DNA of 6,820 nt from Xanthobacteraceae bacterium. GTDB taxonomy: Bacteria > Pseudomonadota > Alphaproteobacteria > Rhizobiales > Xanthobacteraceae. This document shows, piece after piece, positions 1 to 5,953 of this stretch. Where the stretch lies: positions 1-6,820 of the forward strand of contig JASHXZ010000751.1 in the NCBI GenBank assembly GCA_030043285.1, in the 5' to 3' direction. Positions within the stretch are counted from its first letter, which is position 1. Each line of letters begins with the position of its first letter. The notes beneath the pieces were generated by a model. The model was not told where the DNA came from and ran no database searches. It saw only the letters and a program-made list of their open reading frames with translations. The position numbers were made by a program, and so were the translations under genes.

Positions 1-714
1 CGCGTCGGCTACAGCCGGCGCTTCAAGGAATGTTTTCTGCGCGCCAAGGAGCAGATGGTGCATGGTCGGCTTGGCAAGGTGAGCGGCGGCCTCGCCCGCG
101 TCTACAATTCGCGGGCACAGACGTTTGCCATCCTCAAGCGCGATCCGCACGCCACGCCGGTGCTCGACGTGCTCACCTATTACGTCGACTTGATCACTTG
201 GTTTCTGGAAGGCAATCGGCCGGTCGAAGTGGTGGCGCGCGGCCAGTCCGGCATCTTTCGCGACGCCGGCTATAGCGCCCACGACGTGACGTGGGCGCTC
301 GTCACCTTTGCGGACGGCGCCGTGGTCAATTTCGGCATCGGCTACGCGCTGCCGGCGCGCTATCCGACGCAAGGGCAATCCGACCGCGTCGAACTCCTTG
401 GCTCCGACGGCGTCATGATCATCGATGACGACCACATGGAGCACGTGCTGTTTTCCGAAAAGGGCATTCCGCACCCCTACGTGCCGGGCCATTCCGTCGA
501 GCTGGCGTTTCTCGGCAGCAACACCGCCGGCGATTGGGCGCTCGGCGATTTCTGGGGGCCGCTCGGCAACGAAACGCGCTCCTGGCTCGATTTTCTCGCG
601 ACCGGCCGCGGCGGCCAGATCCACGCCACCGCCGAACAGGCCATGCTCAATCTGAAAACCACTTACGCCATCGAGCGCGCGGTCGCGACCGGAGAGGCGG
701 TGCGGCTGGATTAG
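1..714 (+). CDS. Gfo/Idh/MocA-family oxidoreductase, C-terminal part (5' end outside window)
   Basis: The frame is open from the first base to a TAG at 712-714, giving 237 residues. The family has NAD(P)-dependent dehydrogenases acting on sugars, inositols and related substrates, usually 330-430 residues long, so roughly the N-terminal Rossmann domain is missing here. The visible part starts near the domain junction (VGYSRRF, residues 2-8, like the family's VGFNRRF) and continues into the C-terminal beta-sheet domain: LDVLTYYVDLITWFL at 55-69, HDVTWALVTFADGAVVNFGI around 94-113, then VELLGSDGVMIIDD near 130-144 and a C-terminal helix with HATAEQAMLNLKTTYAIERA. In characterised relatives such as inositol dehydrogenase a D-x3-H pair in the segment at 56-60 serves catalysis; here it reads D56...Y60. 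The substrate cannot be told. No in-window partner gene follows, and the next gene starts 300 bases downstream. The family call is firm, the specific reaction unknown. Confidence 0.85.
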   Translation, partial: RVGYSRRFKECFLRAKEQMVHGRLGKVSGGLARVYNSRAQTFAILKRDPHATPVLDVLTYYVDLITWFLEGNRPVEVVARGQSGIFRDAGYSAHDVTWALVTFADGAVVNFGIGYALPARYPTQGQSDRVELLGSDGVMIIDDDHMEHVLFSEKGIPHPYVPGHSVELAFLGSNTAGDWALGDFWGPLGNETRSWLDFLATGRGGQIHATAEQAMLNLKTTYAIERAVATGEAVRLD

Positions 715-1013
715 AGGCGTGCTCGTGAAATGCGGTTCGCGGGCAAGGGCGGTGTCCCTTGCGCTTCGAAGGAGACACTGGATGGCGATTGGACGATGCC
801 GACCCAATGCCAATCCGCCGCAAATCCCTCCACACGGCTGTCAAATCGATGTAGTCTCACCTCTAGGCTGTCGACGTGCCGATATCCGACTGCGACCGGC
901 AGTCTACGTGCCATCGGCGGGCAAATATGAGCTCGCAATAATTCAAATTCCGCGGTCACGGACACCGACAGCGTATCCGCGATAACGTGTTGACCTCATA
1001 TCGGGAGGCTACA
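715..1013. other. Gene-free stretch between the oxidoreductase and the methanethiol oxidase homologue
   Basis: This stretch of about 300 bases has short open frames on both strands, but their translations are Arg/Ser/Pro-rich, share no family motif I recognise and have no convincing ribosome binding site. It is visibly less GC-rich than the flanking genes, with an AT-richer pocket around 921-950 that is a reasonable place for the promoter of the downstream gene, although I see no good -35/-10 pair. Around 745-778, just after the upstream gene, two short pairings compete: AAGGG (745-749) with CCCTT (756-760), and GTGTC-CCTT (752-760) with AAGG-GACAC (769-778, one bulged base). No T-run follows, so this is not a standard intrinsic terminator. 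It may be a remnant of a decayed gene or plain regulatory spacer. Confidence 0.5.
1003..1008 (+). promoter_or_regulatory. Ribosome binding site deciding the start of the methanethiol oxidase homologue
   Basis: GGGAGG lies five bases before the ATG at 1014. The frame is open further upstream, with a GTG at 987 and a TTG at 990, but these lack a Shine-Dalgarno sequence and would put this very motif inside the coding region. The ATG at 1014 is therefore the likely start. Confidence 0.75.
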
Positions 1014-2408
1014 ATGGCCACATGGCAACCTGATCCGAGCTTTTATCCGTCGCCGCGTTTGGCGGCCAAGGCACCGCCCGAAACGCTTGCCTACGTGGCG
1101 GCGTTTGATCCGCAGCGAACGACGCCCGACGCCATAGCGGTCGTCGATGTCGACCCTCATTCCTCATCATATTCACGCATTGTCGGCATGGTCCCGGCCA
1201 CGCACCCGGGCGACGAATTTCATCATTTTGGTTGGAACGCCTGCTCCTCCTGCCTTTGCCCCAACGCGCCTCATCCGCATGTCGAGCGCCGTTATCTGGT
1301 GGTGCCGGGACTGCGTTCATCGCGCATCTACGTCCTCGACACCAAGCCAGACCCGCGCAGGCCTTCCATCGTCAAGGTGATCGAGCCGCAGGAAATCGCG
1401 GAGAAGACCGGCTATACGCGGCCGCACACCGTGCATTGCAGTCCTGGAGGAATTTACGTCGCCGCGCTCGGCAACAAAGACGGCAAGGCGCCGGGCGGCG
1501 TCTTCGTGATGGATCAGGAAACCTTCGAGCCGCTGGGCCGCTGGGAGGTCGACCGCGGGCCGCAGCAGCTCGGCTACGACGTCTGGTGGCATCTCGGTTA
1601 CGACACCATGGTCACCAGCGAATGGGGTACGCCCGACACATTTGAGAACGGCCTCGTCCCCGAAATCCTGTTAGGCAGCAAATACGGGCGTCGCCTGCAC
1701 TTCTGGGATTTTACCAAACGCCGACACCTGCAGGAAATCGACTTCGGCGAGGAACATCAGCTGGTGTTCGAGCTGCGCCCGGCGCACGATCCGACCAAGG
1801 CGCACGGCTTCGTCAATTGCGTCATCAGTCTCAAGGATCTGTCGTCTTCGATCTGGACCTGGTATCGCGATGGCGACAAATGGGCGGTGAAAAAGATTAT
1901 TTCCATCCCGGCCGAGCCCGCCGACCCGGATCTGTTGCCGCCGGTGCTCAAGGGCTTCAAGGCGGTGCCGCCGCTGGTCACGGACATCGATCTGTCGATG
2001 GACGACCGCTTCCTTTATGTCGCGTGTTGGGGCACTGGCGACCTGCAGCAATACGACGTCTCCGACCCGCTCAGTCCCAAGCTCACCGGCAAGGTGCGGA
2101 TCGGCGGCATCGTGGCGCGCGCGGGTCATCCGGGCGCCCAGAATGGCAAGCTCAACGGCGGTCCGCAGATGGTCGAGGTGAGCCGCGACGGCAAGCGGGT
2201 TTATTTCACCAACTCGCTTTATGGTGCCATCGATCCGCAGTTCTATCCCGAAGGGATCGATGGCTGGATGGTGAAACTGGACGCCAAGCCGGAGGGCGGC
2301 ATCGGCTTCGATCCGAAATTCTTCATCGACTGGCCTAAGGGGCAGCGCCCGCACCAGGTCCGCCTGCAAAACGGCGATTGCTCGTCGGACTCCTATTGCT
2401 ATCCGTGA
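1014..2408 (+). CDS. Selenium-binding protein (SBP56) / methanethiol oxidase family protein
   Basis: This 464-residue protein matches the SBP56 family along its length, close to the 472 residues of human SELENBP1. Family members that have been tested (human SELENBP1, bacterial MtoX) oxidise methanethiol with oxygen to formaldehyde, hydrogen sulfide and hydrogen peroxide, and MtoX uses copper. Family landmarks seen here: HHFGWNACSSC at 70-80 with the CxxC at C77/C80, SSRIYVLDT at 102-110, KVIEPQEI at 121-128, HTVHC at 138-142, LGYDVWWHL and TSEWGTP at 187-207, LTDIDLS-type VTDIDLSMDDRFLYVACWGTGDLQQYDVSDP at 322-352, NGGPQMVEVSRDGKRVYFTNSLY at 381-403, and the C-terminal HQVRLQNGDCSSD at 447-459. 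H70/H71, H138/H141 and H447 are candidate metal ligands by alignment from memory. No Sec or Tat signal is visible at the N-terminus (MATWQPDPSFYPSP), so it should be cytoplasmic, unlike Hyphomicrobium MtoX, which is exported. The membrane protein gene 30 bases downstream is probably cotranscribed. The SCO1/SenC and MauG genes that accompany mtoX in some bacteria are not in view. Methanethiol oxidase activity is inferred from the family. Confidence 0.9.
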   Translation: MATWQPDPSFYPSPRLAAKAPPETLAYVAAFDPQRTTPDAIAVVDVDPHSSSYSRIVGMVPATHPGDEFHHFGWNACSSCLCPNAPHPHVERRYLVVPGLRSSRIYVLDTKPDPRRPSIVKVIEPQEIAEKTGYTRPHTVHCSPGGIYVAALGNKDGKAPGGVFVMDQETFEPLGRWEVDRGPQQLGYDVWWHLGYDTMVTSEWGTPDTFENGLVPEILLGSKYGRRLHFWDFTKRRHLQEIDFGEEHQLVFELRPAHDPTKAHGFVNCVISLKDLSSSIWTWYRDGDKWAVKKIISIPAEPADPDLLPPVLKGFKAVPPLVTDIDLSMDDRFLYVACWGTGDLQQYDVSDPLSPKLTGKVRIGGIVARAGHPGAQNGKLNGGPQMVEVSRDGKRVYFTNSLYGAIDPQFYPEGIDGWMVKLDAKPEGGIGFDPKFFIDWPKGQRPHQVRLQNGDCSSDSYCYP

Positions 2409-2438
2409 GCGGGACCGTCTCGCCGCGGCCCTGATGGC

Positions 2439-3077
2439 ATGGCGATTCCCAGCACCCTTTGGCTTTGGTTGACCGTCGCGGCGCTGGGCCTCTTTCATGG
2501 CATCAATCCCGCAATGGGCTGGCTGTTTGCAGTGGCGCTCGGCCTCAACCGCGGCAGCGAGCGCGTGGTCTGGTTGTCGCTCGTGCCGATCGCGCTTGGT
2601 CATGCCGTTGCGGTCGCGCTCGTCTTGCTGGCCGCGCTCGCGGTTGGCCTGATCGTTGATCCGGGCCCGCTGCAGCGCGTTGCCGGCTTGATCCTCCTGG
2701 CATGGGCGGCTTGGCACGTCGTCTATGGGCGCCGGCATAAAGTGCGCATCGGCATGCAGACCGGCTATGCCGGGCTGGGCGTGTGGTCCTTTTTGATGGC
2801 CAATGCCCATGGCGCGGGATTGATGTTGATCCCGGCGGTCATCCCGCTGTGCATCGCTGCCGCGCCGGCGCACCAACTGACGGCACGTGGCTCCGCTCCG
2901 ATCGCTCTCGCCGCGCTCGGCCTCCACACCGCCGCGATGCTTGCAGCGATCGCCATGATCTCTATCGCCGTCTACAAGTGGGTCGGCTTGGCATTCCTGC
3001 GGCGCGGCTGGATCAATCTCGATTGGCTTTGGACGGCGGCATTGATCGCATGCGGCATTATTCTACTTGCTCTGTGA
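2439..3077 (+). CDS. Multi-pass membrane protein of unrecognised family, histidine-containing helices
   Basis: The 212-residue product is almost entirely hydrophobic, with about six membrane helices, roughly at 6-34, 43-72, 78-95, 112-140, 154-180 and 194-212. I do not recognise a named family with confidence. Helix 1 holds FHGINPAMGWLFAVALGL (19-36), helix 2 GHAVAVAL from H55, helix 4 ANAHGAGLMLIP (121-132) with H124, and helix 5 GLHTAAML with H163. An H-x2-N-P motif plus further intramembrane histidines recalls small metal or sulfur-compound exporters of the NicO/TauE kind, but the match is only in style. The loop at 93-103 is basic (WHVVYGRRHKVR). The ATG at 2439 is the only start codon in frame after the upstream stop; its ribosome binding site is weak, which fits translational coupling to the methanethiol oxidase homologue ending 30 bases earlier. 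It may move copper, sulfide or another product for that enzyme; this is inference from position only. It ends 37 bases before the converging ubiG gene, and I see no clear terminator between them. Confidence 0.75.
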   Translation: MAIPSTLWLWLTVAALGLFHGINPAMGWLFAVALGLNRGSERVVWLSLVPIALGHAVAVALVLLAALAVGLIVDPGPLQRVAGLILLAWAAWHVVYGRRHKVRIGMQTGYAGLGVWSFLMANAHGAGLMLIPAVIPLCIAAAPAHQLTARGSAPIALAALGLHTAAMLAAIAMISIAVYKWVGLAFLRRGWINLDWLWTAALIACGIILLAL

Positions 3078-3114
3078 AATCAGGGGCTCGTGCTGTCTGC
3101 TCGCAATAATCGGA

Positions 3115-3882
3115 TCAGTTCTTCCTATGGAACTGAAGGTAGTTGGTGCTGAGATCGCTGCTGACCGCCCAACGCATTGACAGCGGGTTGAATGCAATGC
3201 CCCAACATTCCGCGGCGCGGAGGTTGTGACAGCGTAAAGCACGTCGAAGTTCCGCGGGTGTGACAAATTTGCGCCAGTCATGCGTTCCACGCGGCAGCCA
3301 GCCCAGCACATATTCGGCGCCAATGATGGCCTTGATATATGACCGTAACGAGCGATTGATCGTTCCGATCAACAAAATACCGCCTGGCGCGACCAGGCGC
3401 GCAAGCGACTCCAGAAACGTCGGAAGATCGGCGACGTGCTCCACGACCTCGAGCGACATGACCACATCGAAGGCGCCTTCCTGAGCGGCACAGTCCTCCG
3501 GGAGAGCATGGCGGTAAGTTACCTGCGCGCCGCTCAAGCGCGCATGCCGCTCGGCAATGGCGACGTTGCGTTTGGCGGCGTCGATACCGAGCACCTCGGC
3601 GCCCAATTGCGATAATGGTTCGGCAACGAGGCCGGCGCCACACCCGACGTCGATGATCTTCAGCCCCATCAAGGTTTTGGCCGTCTTCGCGTCTCGCTCC
3701 AGCAAGACCGGCAGGCGATCGGAGATTTTTGCGATGCGCACACGATTGAACGCATGAACGATTTTGAATGCGCCGTCCGGCTTCCACCATTCGTCGGCCA
3801 GAGCGTCGAAGCGCGCGATTTCTGACGGATCGGCGCTACTGGCGGCAATCGGCCAGGCCTTTCTCAGGTCCTTACGCAGCAC
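3115..3882 (-). CDS. ubiG: UbiG-type ubiquinone biosynthesis O-methyltransferase
   Basis: The 255-residue protein is a class I SAM-dependent methyltransferase of the UbiG type, which methylates the ring hydroxyls of polyprenyl-catechol and demethylubiquinol intermediates at the inner membrane. Diagnostic features are EIARFDALADEWWKPDGAFK (21-40), motif I IIDVGCGAG (76-84), the acidic SAM-ribose residue D101 in GIDAAKRN, SLEVVEHV (143-150) for motif II, THDWRKFVTPAEL (200-212), and the typical tail NPLSMRWAVSSDLSTNYL (232-249). Length is normal for UbiG (about 240-260). The start is a GTG at 3882-3880, with AGGA about seven bases upstream; no ATG lies between the previous stop in this frame and the conserved region. 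It follows the DCC-family gene by 30 bases and is probably its operon partner under the same divergent promoter. Many alphaproteobacteria keep ubiG elsewhere next to lysC, so this could be a second copy; the window cannot show that. Confidence 0.88.
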   Translation of the reverse strand: MLRKDLRKAWPIAASSADPSEIARFDALADEWWKPDGAFKIVHAFNRVRIAKISDRLPVLLERDAKTAKTLMGLKIIDVGCGAGLVAEPLSQLGAEVLGIDAAKRNVAIAERHARLSGAQVTYRHALPEDCAAQEGAFDVVMSLEVVEHVADLPTFLESLARLVAPGGILLIGTINRSLRSYIKAIIGAEYVLGWLPRGTHDWRKFVTPAELRRALRCHNLRAAECWGIAFNPLSMRWAVSSDLSTNYLQFHRKN

Positions 3883-3912
3883 GGCGCTGTCCTGTTCGTT
3901 GCAAGCGCGGCT

Positions 3913-4290
3913 TCACCAATGACCTTTGCGGCGATTCCAAGCATAGAGGAGGTCGGCGAAACGATCGTAGCCGAACCGGGCGATCTGGCGCGCGACCGGC
4001 AAACCCAGCAGTCCGGCGAGCCACGCGTCTCCCGGCGTGCGCCGCCAGACTTCAATTGCGCAGTCGGCGCCTACGAACAGCCGCCCTTCGGCATCCATCC
4101 CGTACAGCCTGCGACGCACGTCCTCGATCCCGACACCGAAGCGGGCCAGCGCTGCTGGCTCCAGATTGATGTCGCGGAACTCAATGGCGTCGGCTCGCGC
4201 CGCGCGCACTAGCCGGCTCTGCTGCCAGTTGATGCCGTCATTACAGACGGGGCATTTGGTGTTGTACCAGACGACGAGCTTGGAACGCAT
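3913..4290 (-). CDS. DCC-family (DUF393) CxxC protein, putative thiol-disulfide oxidoreductase
   Basis: The 125-residue protein has the DUF393 layout: an N-terminal beta strand running into a CxxC motif (LVVWYNTKCPVCNDGI, 5-20, with C13 and C16), a middle FRDINLEP segment (38-45), GMDAEGRLFVGADCAIEVWRRTP (64-86) where the family has its conserved G-x5-G-x-DA stretch, and a C-terminal helical part ending near YAWNRRKGHW. The family is named for its D-x-x-C-x-x-C motif; here the usual YDG before the first cysteine reads YNTK, so the Asp is replaced by Asn. The fold is thioredoxin-like by prediction and the biochemical role is mostly unproven. I chose the ATG at 4290-4288 because GAGAGG precedes it and the strand leading to the CxxC starts there; a longer reading from 4326 adds twelve residues without family character. 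It sits directly upstream of ubiG in the same direction and divergent from the arsR-type gene. Confidence 0.85.
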   Translation of the reverse strand: MRSKLVVWYNTKCPVCNDGINWQQSRLVRAARADAIEFRDINLEPAALARFGVGIEDVRRRLYGMDAEGRLFVGADCAIEVWRRTPGDAWLAGLLGLPVARQIARFGYDRFADLLYAWNRRKGHW

Positions 4291-4343
4291 CGACACACCT
4301 CTCGGCGAAGCCTGGTGGTACCGCAATATAGATCGTAGATTGC

Positions 4344-4370
4344 TTATATAACTATATAATTATATAATAA
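4344..4370. promoter_or_regulatory. AT-only tandem repeat with overlapping divergent promoter elements, probable ArsR-type operator
   Basis: In otherwise GC-rich DNA this stretch holds three adjacent 8-base units, TATATAAC (4345-4352), TATATAAT (4353-4360) and TATATAAT (4361-4368). A perfect 14-base palindrome, TATATAATTATATA, spans 4353-4366, and TTATATAA (4344-4351) is also palindromic. A consensus -10 TATAAT lies at 4363-4368 on the plus strand, 17 bases after TTGCTT (4340-4345), pointing to arsR. On the minus strand TATAAT lies at 4364-4359, 16 bases after TTGTTT (4386-4381), pointing to the DCC-ubiG genes. The -35 matches are only 3 of 6. ArsR/SdpR-type repressors typically bind AT-rich palindromes over their own promoters, so binding here would silence both directions. 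The repeats are directly seen; the operator role is inferred. Confidence 0.65.
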
Positions 4371-4421
4371 CGGTTGGCGCAAACAATAGTCAAGCGCTGG
4401 CTCAGACCAAGCGGAGACCGG

Positions 4422-4766
4422 ATGTCCGCCGACAAGATATTTGAGGCACTGGCGTCGGCGCCGCGCCGACGCATCCTCGCCTATCTCTCGAAGACCGACA
4501 TGACAGCGGGAGAAATCGTGCAGCGGTTTGCCGGGATGATGACGCAGCCGGCGATTTCCAAGCACCTGTCGGTTCTGGAAAATGCGGGCCTGGTGTGGCG
4601 TGAAAAGCGTGGCCAAAACGTGCACTACGGGCTCAACGAAGGCACGCTGGCCGGATCGCTGGTGCATTTTCTGGCCGAGGTGTGTCCGCGCTCACGTCCA
4701 TTGCGCAGGGAGAGCGCCGAAGCCGCCGGACGCAAGAATGCGGGAAAGGCGAAGGACAAACGGTAA
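4422..4766 (+). CDS. ArsR-family winged-helix transcriptional regulator (SdpR-like)
   Basis: The 114-residue protein is a small winged-helix repressor. The family pattern is clear: KIFEALASAPRRRILAYLS (5-23), the helix-turn-helix TAGEIVQRF...TQPAISKHLSVLENAGLV (28-58) with the recognition helix around 41-52, and the wing WREKRGQNVHYGLN (59-72). It resembles the SdpR branch (IFKALSDPTRRRIL...MTAGEI...ISHHLKVLKEAGLV) and has no ELCVCDL-type metal site; its only cysteine is C88, so arsenic or heavy-metal sensing through the classical site is unlikely. A basic, Ala/Lys/Arg-rich tail (95-114) follows the fold. The start at 4422 has GGAG six bases upstream and gives the standard family N-terminus; an in-frame TTG at 4374 would sit at the likely transcription start. 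It is divergent from the DCC-ubiG pair across 131 bases containing an AT-rich triple repeat, so it probably represses itself and that pair. The signal sensed is unknown. Confidence 0.88.
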   Translation: MSADKIFEALASAPRRRILAYLSKTDMTAGEIVQRFAGMMTQPAISKHLSVLENAGLVWREKRGQNVHYGLNEGTLAGSLVHFLAEVCPRSRPLRRESAEAAGRKNAGKAKDKR

Positions 4767-4896
4767 ATTCGGCCTGCGCATTTGCGCGACAATGCGTCCC
4801 TGGGGCGGGTGCCGGATGGCTCTGCTAATCTTCTGTCCGGAAACGTCCGCATAACGAGCGTCAAGGCAGGACGGGTCGAAAAGTCGGGAGGACGCC

Positions 4897-5901
4897 ATGC
4901 TCAAGCTTTGTGCGATGGCATTCTTGTTCGCCGGCCTGGCTATGCCCGCACAGGCGCAAGCCCAGAACCAAGAGCAGACCGTCACGGTGCAGCTCGTGCG
5001 CAGCATCGCCCAGGCGCCGTATTACGTCGCGGTCGACAAGGGCTACTTCGCCCAGGAGGGCATCAAGCTCCAATCCGGCATCGTGCGCAGCGCGCTCGAC
5101 ACCATCGCGCCAATGGCGAGCGGTCAGCTCGATGTCGGCATCGGCGCCGCCACCGCCGGCTTCTTCAACGCCGCGCATCAGGGTTTCGACCTGCGCGTCG
5201 TCGCCGCCATGGGCGTGCAGGGCCCGGTGATGGCGACACAGCCGCTCGTCCGCAAGGCGCTGTGGGACGCCGGCACCATCCGCAGCGCCAAGGATTTTCC
5301 CGGCCACAAGATCGCGATCAACGCACCCGGCGACATCACCGAATATTTTCTCACGCTGATGGCGCGCAAGTACCACCTGAATTACAAGGCGCTCGACGTG
5401 GTGCCGCTCGGCTTCGCCCAACAATTCGTCGCGTTCAGGAATGGCGCCATCGACGCCGGCTTTTTGCCCGAGCCGCTGTCGACCACCGCGCAGATGGCGG
5501 GCGTCGCCGCGCTCGACACCGCCGACGACGGCGTCGGCACCGGCACCATCACCACGTTCGTGTTCTTCGGCACCAAATTCATGAAGGAAGAACCCAAGGC
5601 GGCGCTCGGCTTCTTACGCGCGCTGGTGCGGGGCGCGCGCGACGTCCAGGGCCCGTATCTGAAAGACCCGGCGATTGCCGCCTCGATCGCCAAGCAGACG
5701 GATCTGAAGGTCGCGGCGATCGAGAACGCCACGCCCTACACCATCGACCCCAATCTCGACATCACCAAGTTCGAGAGCCAGCTGCGCGACCAGGAGACGG
5801 TGCACCACGAGCACGGTGAACTCAATTATCAGGGCGAGCTGTCGTTTAAGGACGTGATCGACGCGAGTCTGGTGCATCAGGCGGCGGCGAGCTTGAAGTA
5901 G
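4897..5901 (+). CDS. NMT1/SsuA-like ABC transporter substrate-binding protein
   Basis: The 334-residue product is a secreted binding protein of the NMT1/SsuA/TauA type, which captures small molecules such as sulfonates, nitrate, pyrimidine precursors or aromatic acids for an ABC importer. It starts with a Sec signal peptide: a hydrophobic stretch LCAMAFLFAGLAM (4-16) and cleavage probably after AQA (18-20) or AQAQA (18-22). Family motifs are APYYVAVDKGYFAQEGI (40-56), SGQLDVGIGAATAGFFNA (75-92), KDFPGHKIAINAPGDITEYF (132-151) and GFLPEPLSTTAQ (188-199), where the PEP segment forms part of the ligand site in relatives. GGGAGGA at 4886-4892 stands four bases before the ATG. No permease or ATPase gene lies nearby in the window; the 130 bases upstream and the hairpin downstream suggest it is transcribed alone. 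A histidine/acid-rich patch, HHEHGE (303-308), near the C-terminus is unusual. Whether it belongs to sulfonate uptake, which would fit the sulfur-related gene further left, cannot be decided from sequence alone. Confidence 0.87.
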   Translation: MLKLCAMAFLFAGLAMPAQAQAQNQEQTVTVQLVRSIAQAPYYVAVDKGYFAQEGIKLQSGIVRSALDTIAPMASGQLDVGIGAATAGFFNAAHQGFDLRVVAAMGVQGPVMATQPLVRKALWDAGTIRSAKDFPGHKIAINAPGDITEYFLTLMARKYHLNYKALDVVPLGFAQQFVAFRNGAIDAGFLPEPLSTTAQMAGVAALDTADDGVGTGTITTFVFFGTKFMKEEPKAALGFLRALVRGARDVQGPYLKDPAIAASIAKQTDLKVAAIENATPYTIDPNLDITKFESQLRDQETVHHEHGELNYQGELSFKDVIDASLVHQAAASLK

Positions 5902-5953
5902 TTGTCAAGACAGAACGAAAGCCCGAAAAATGCAGCTTGACGATCAGAGAAAG

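Noticed and set aside
719..985. Small open frames of 66-88 codons in the gap before the methanethiol oxidase homologue
   Set aside because: Overlapping in several frames on both strands, with no recognisable motif and no good ribosome binding site. A small real gene cannot be fully excluded but is not supported.
987..1013. Upstream GTG start for the methanethiol oxidase homologue
   Set aside because: It would make the good Shine-Dalgarno at 1003-1008 part of the coding region and add nine residues without signal-peptide character.
1671..2927. Long minus-strand open frame of 418 codons across the methanethiol oxidase homologue and the membrane protein gene
   Set aside because: It runs antisense to two well-supported genes, its product is Arg/Ala/His/Asp-rich with no family motif, and it spans the junction between them. 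This is a typical GC-rich shadow frame.
4344..4370. AT block as a replication origin, attachment site or microsatellite
   Set aside because: Its position exactly over divergent promoters beside an ArsR-type regulator fits an operator better, and no integrase or replication gene is nearby.
4422..4766. Arsenic or heavy-metal sensing ArsR
   Set aside because: No ELCVCDL metal site and only one cysteine; no arsenic resistance genes are present. Assigned only as an SdpR-like family repressor.
4767..4896. Terminator between the arsR-type gene and the NMT1-like gene
   Set aside because: Only a weak GCGC-ATTT-GCGC pairing is visible shortly after the stop codon, without a T-run, so no terminator is claimed.
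4782..5819. Plus-strand open frame of 345 codons overlapping the NMT1-like gene
   Set aside because: Its product is mostly Arg/Ala/Gly repeats with no motif and is out of frame with a strongly supported binding protein.
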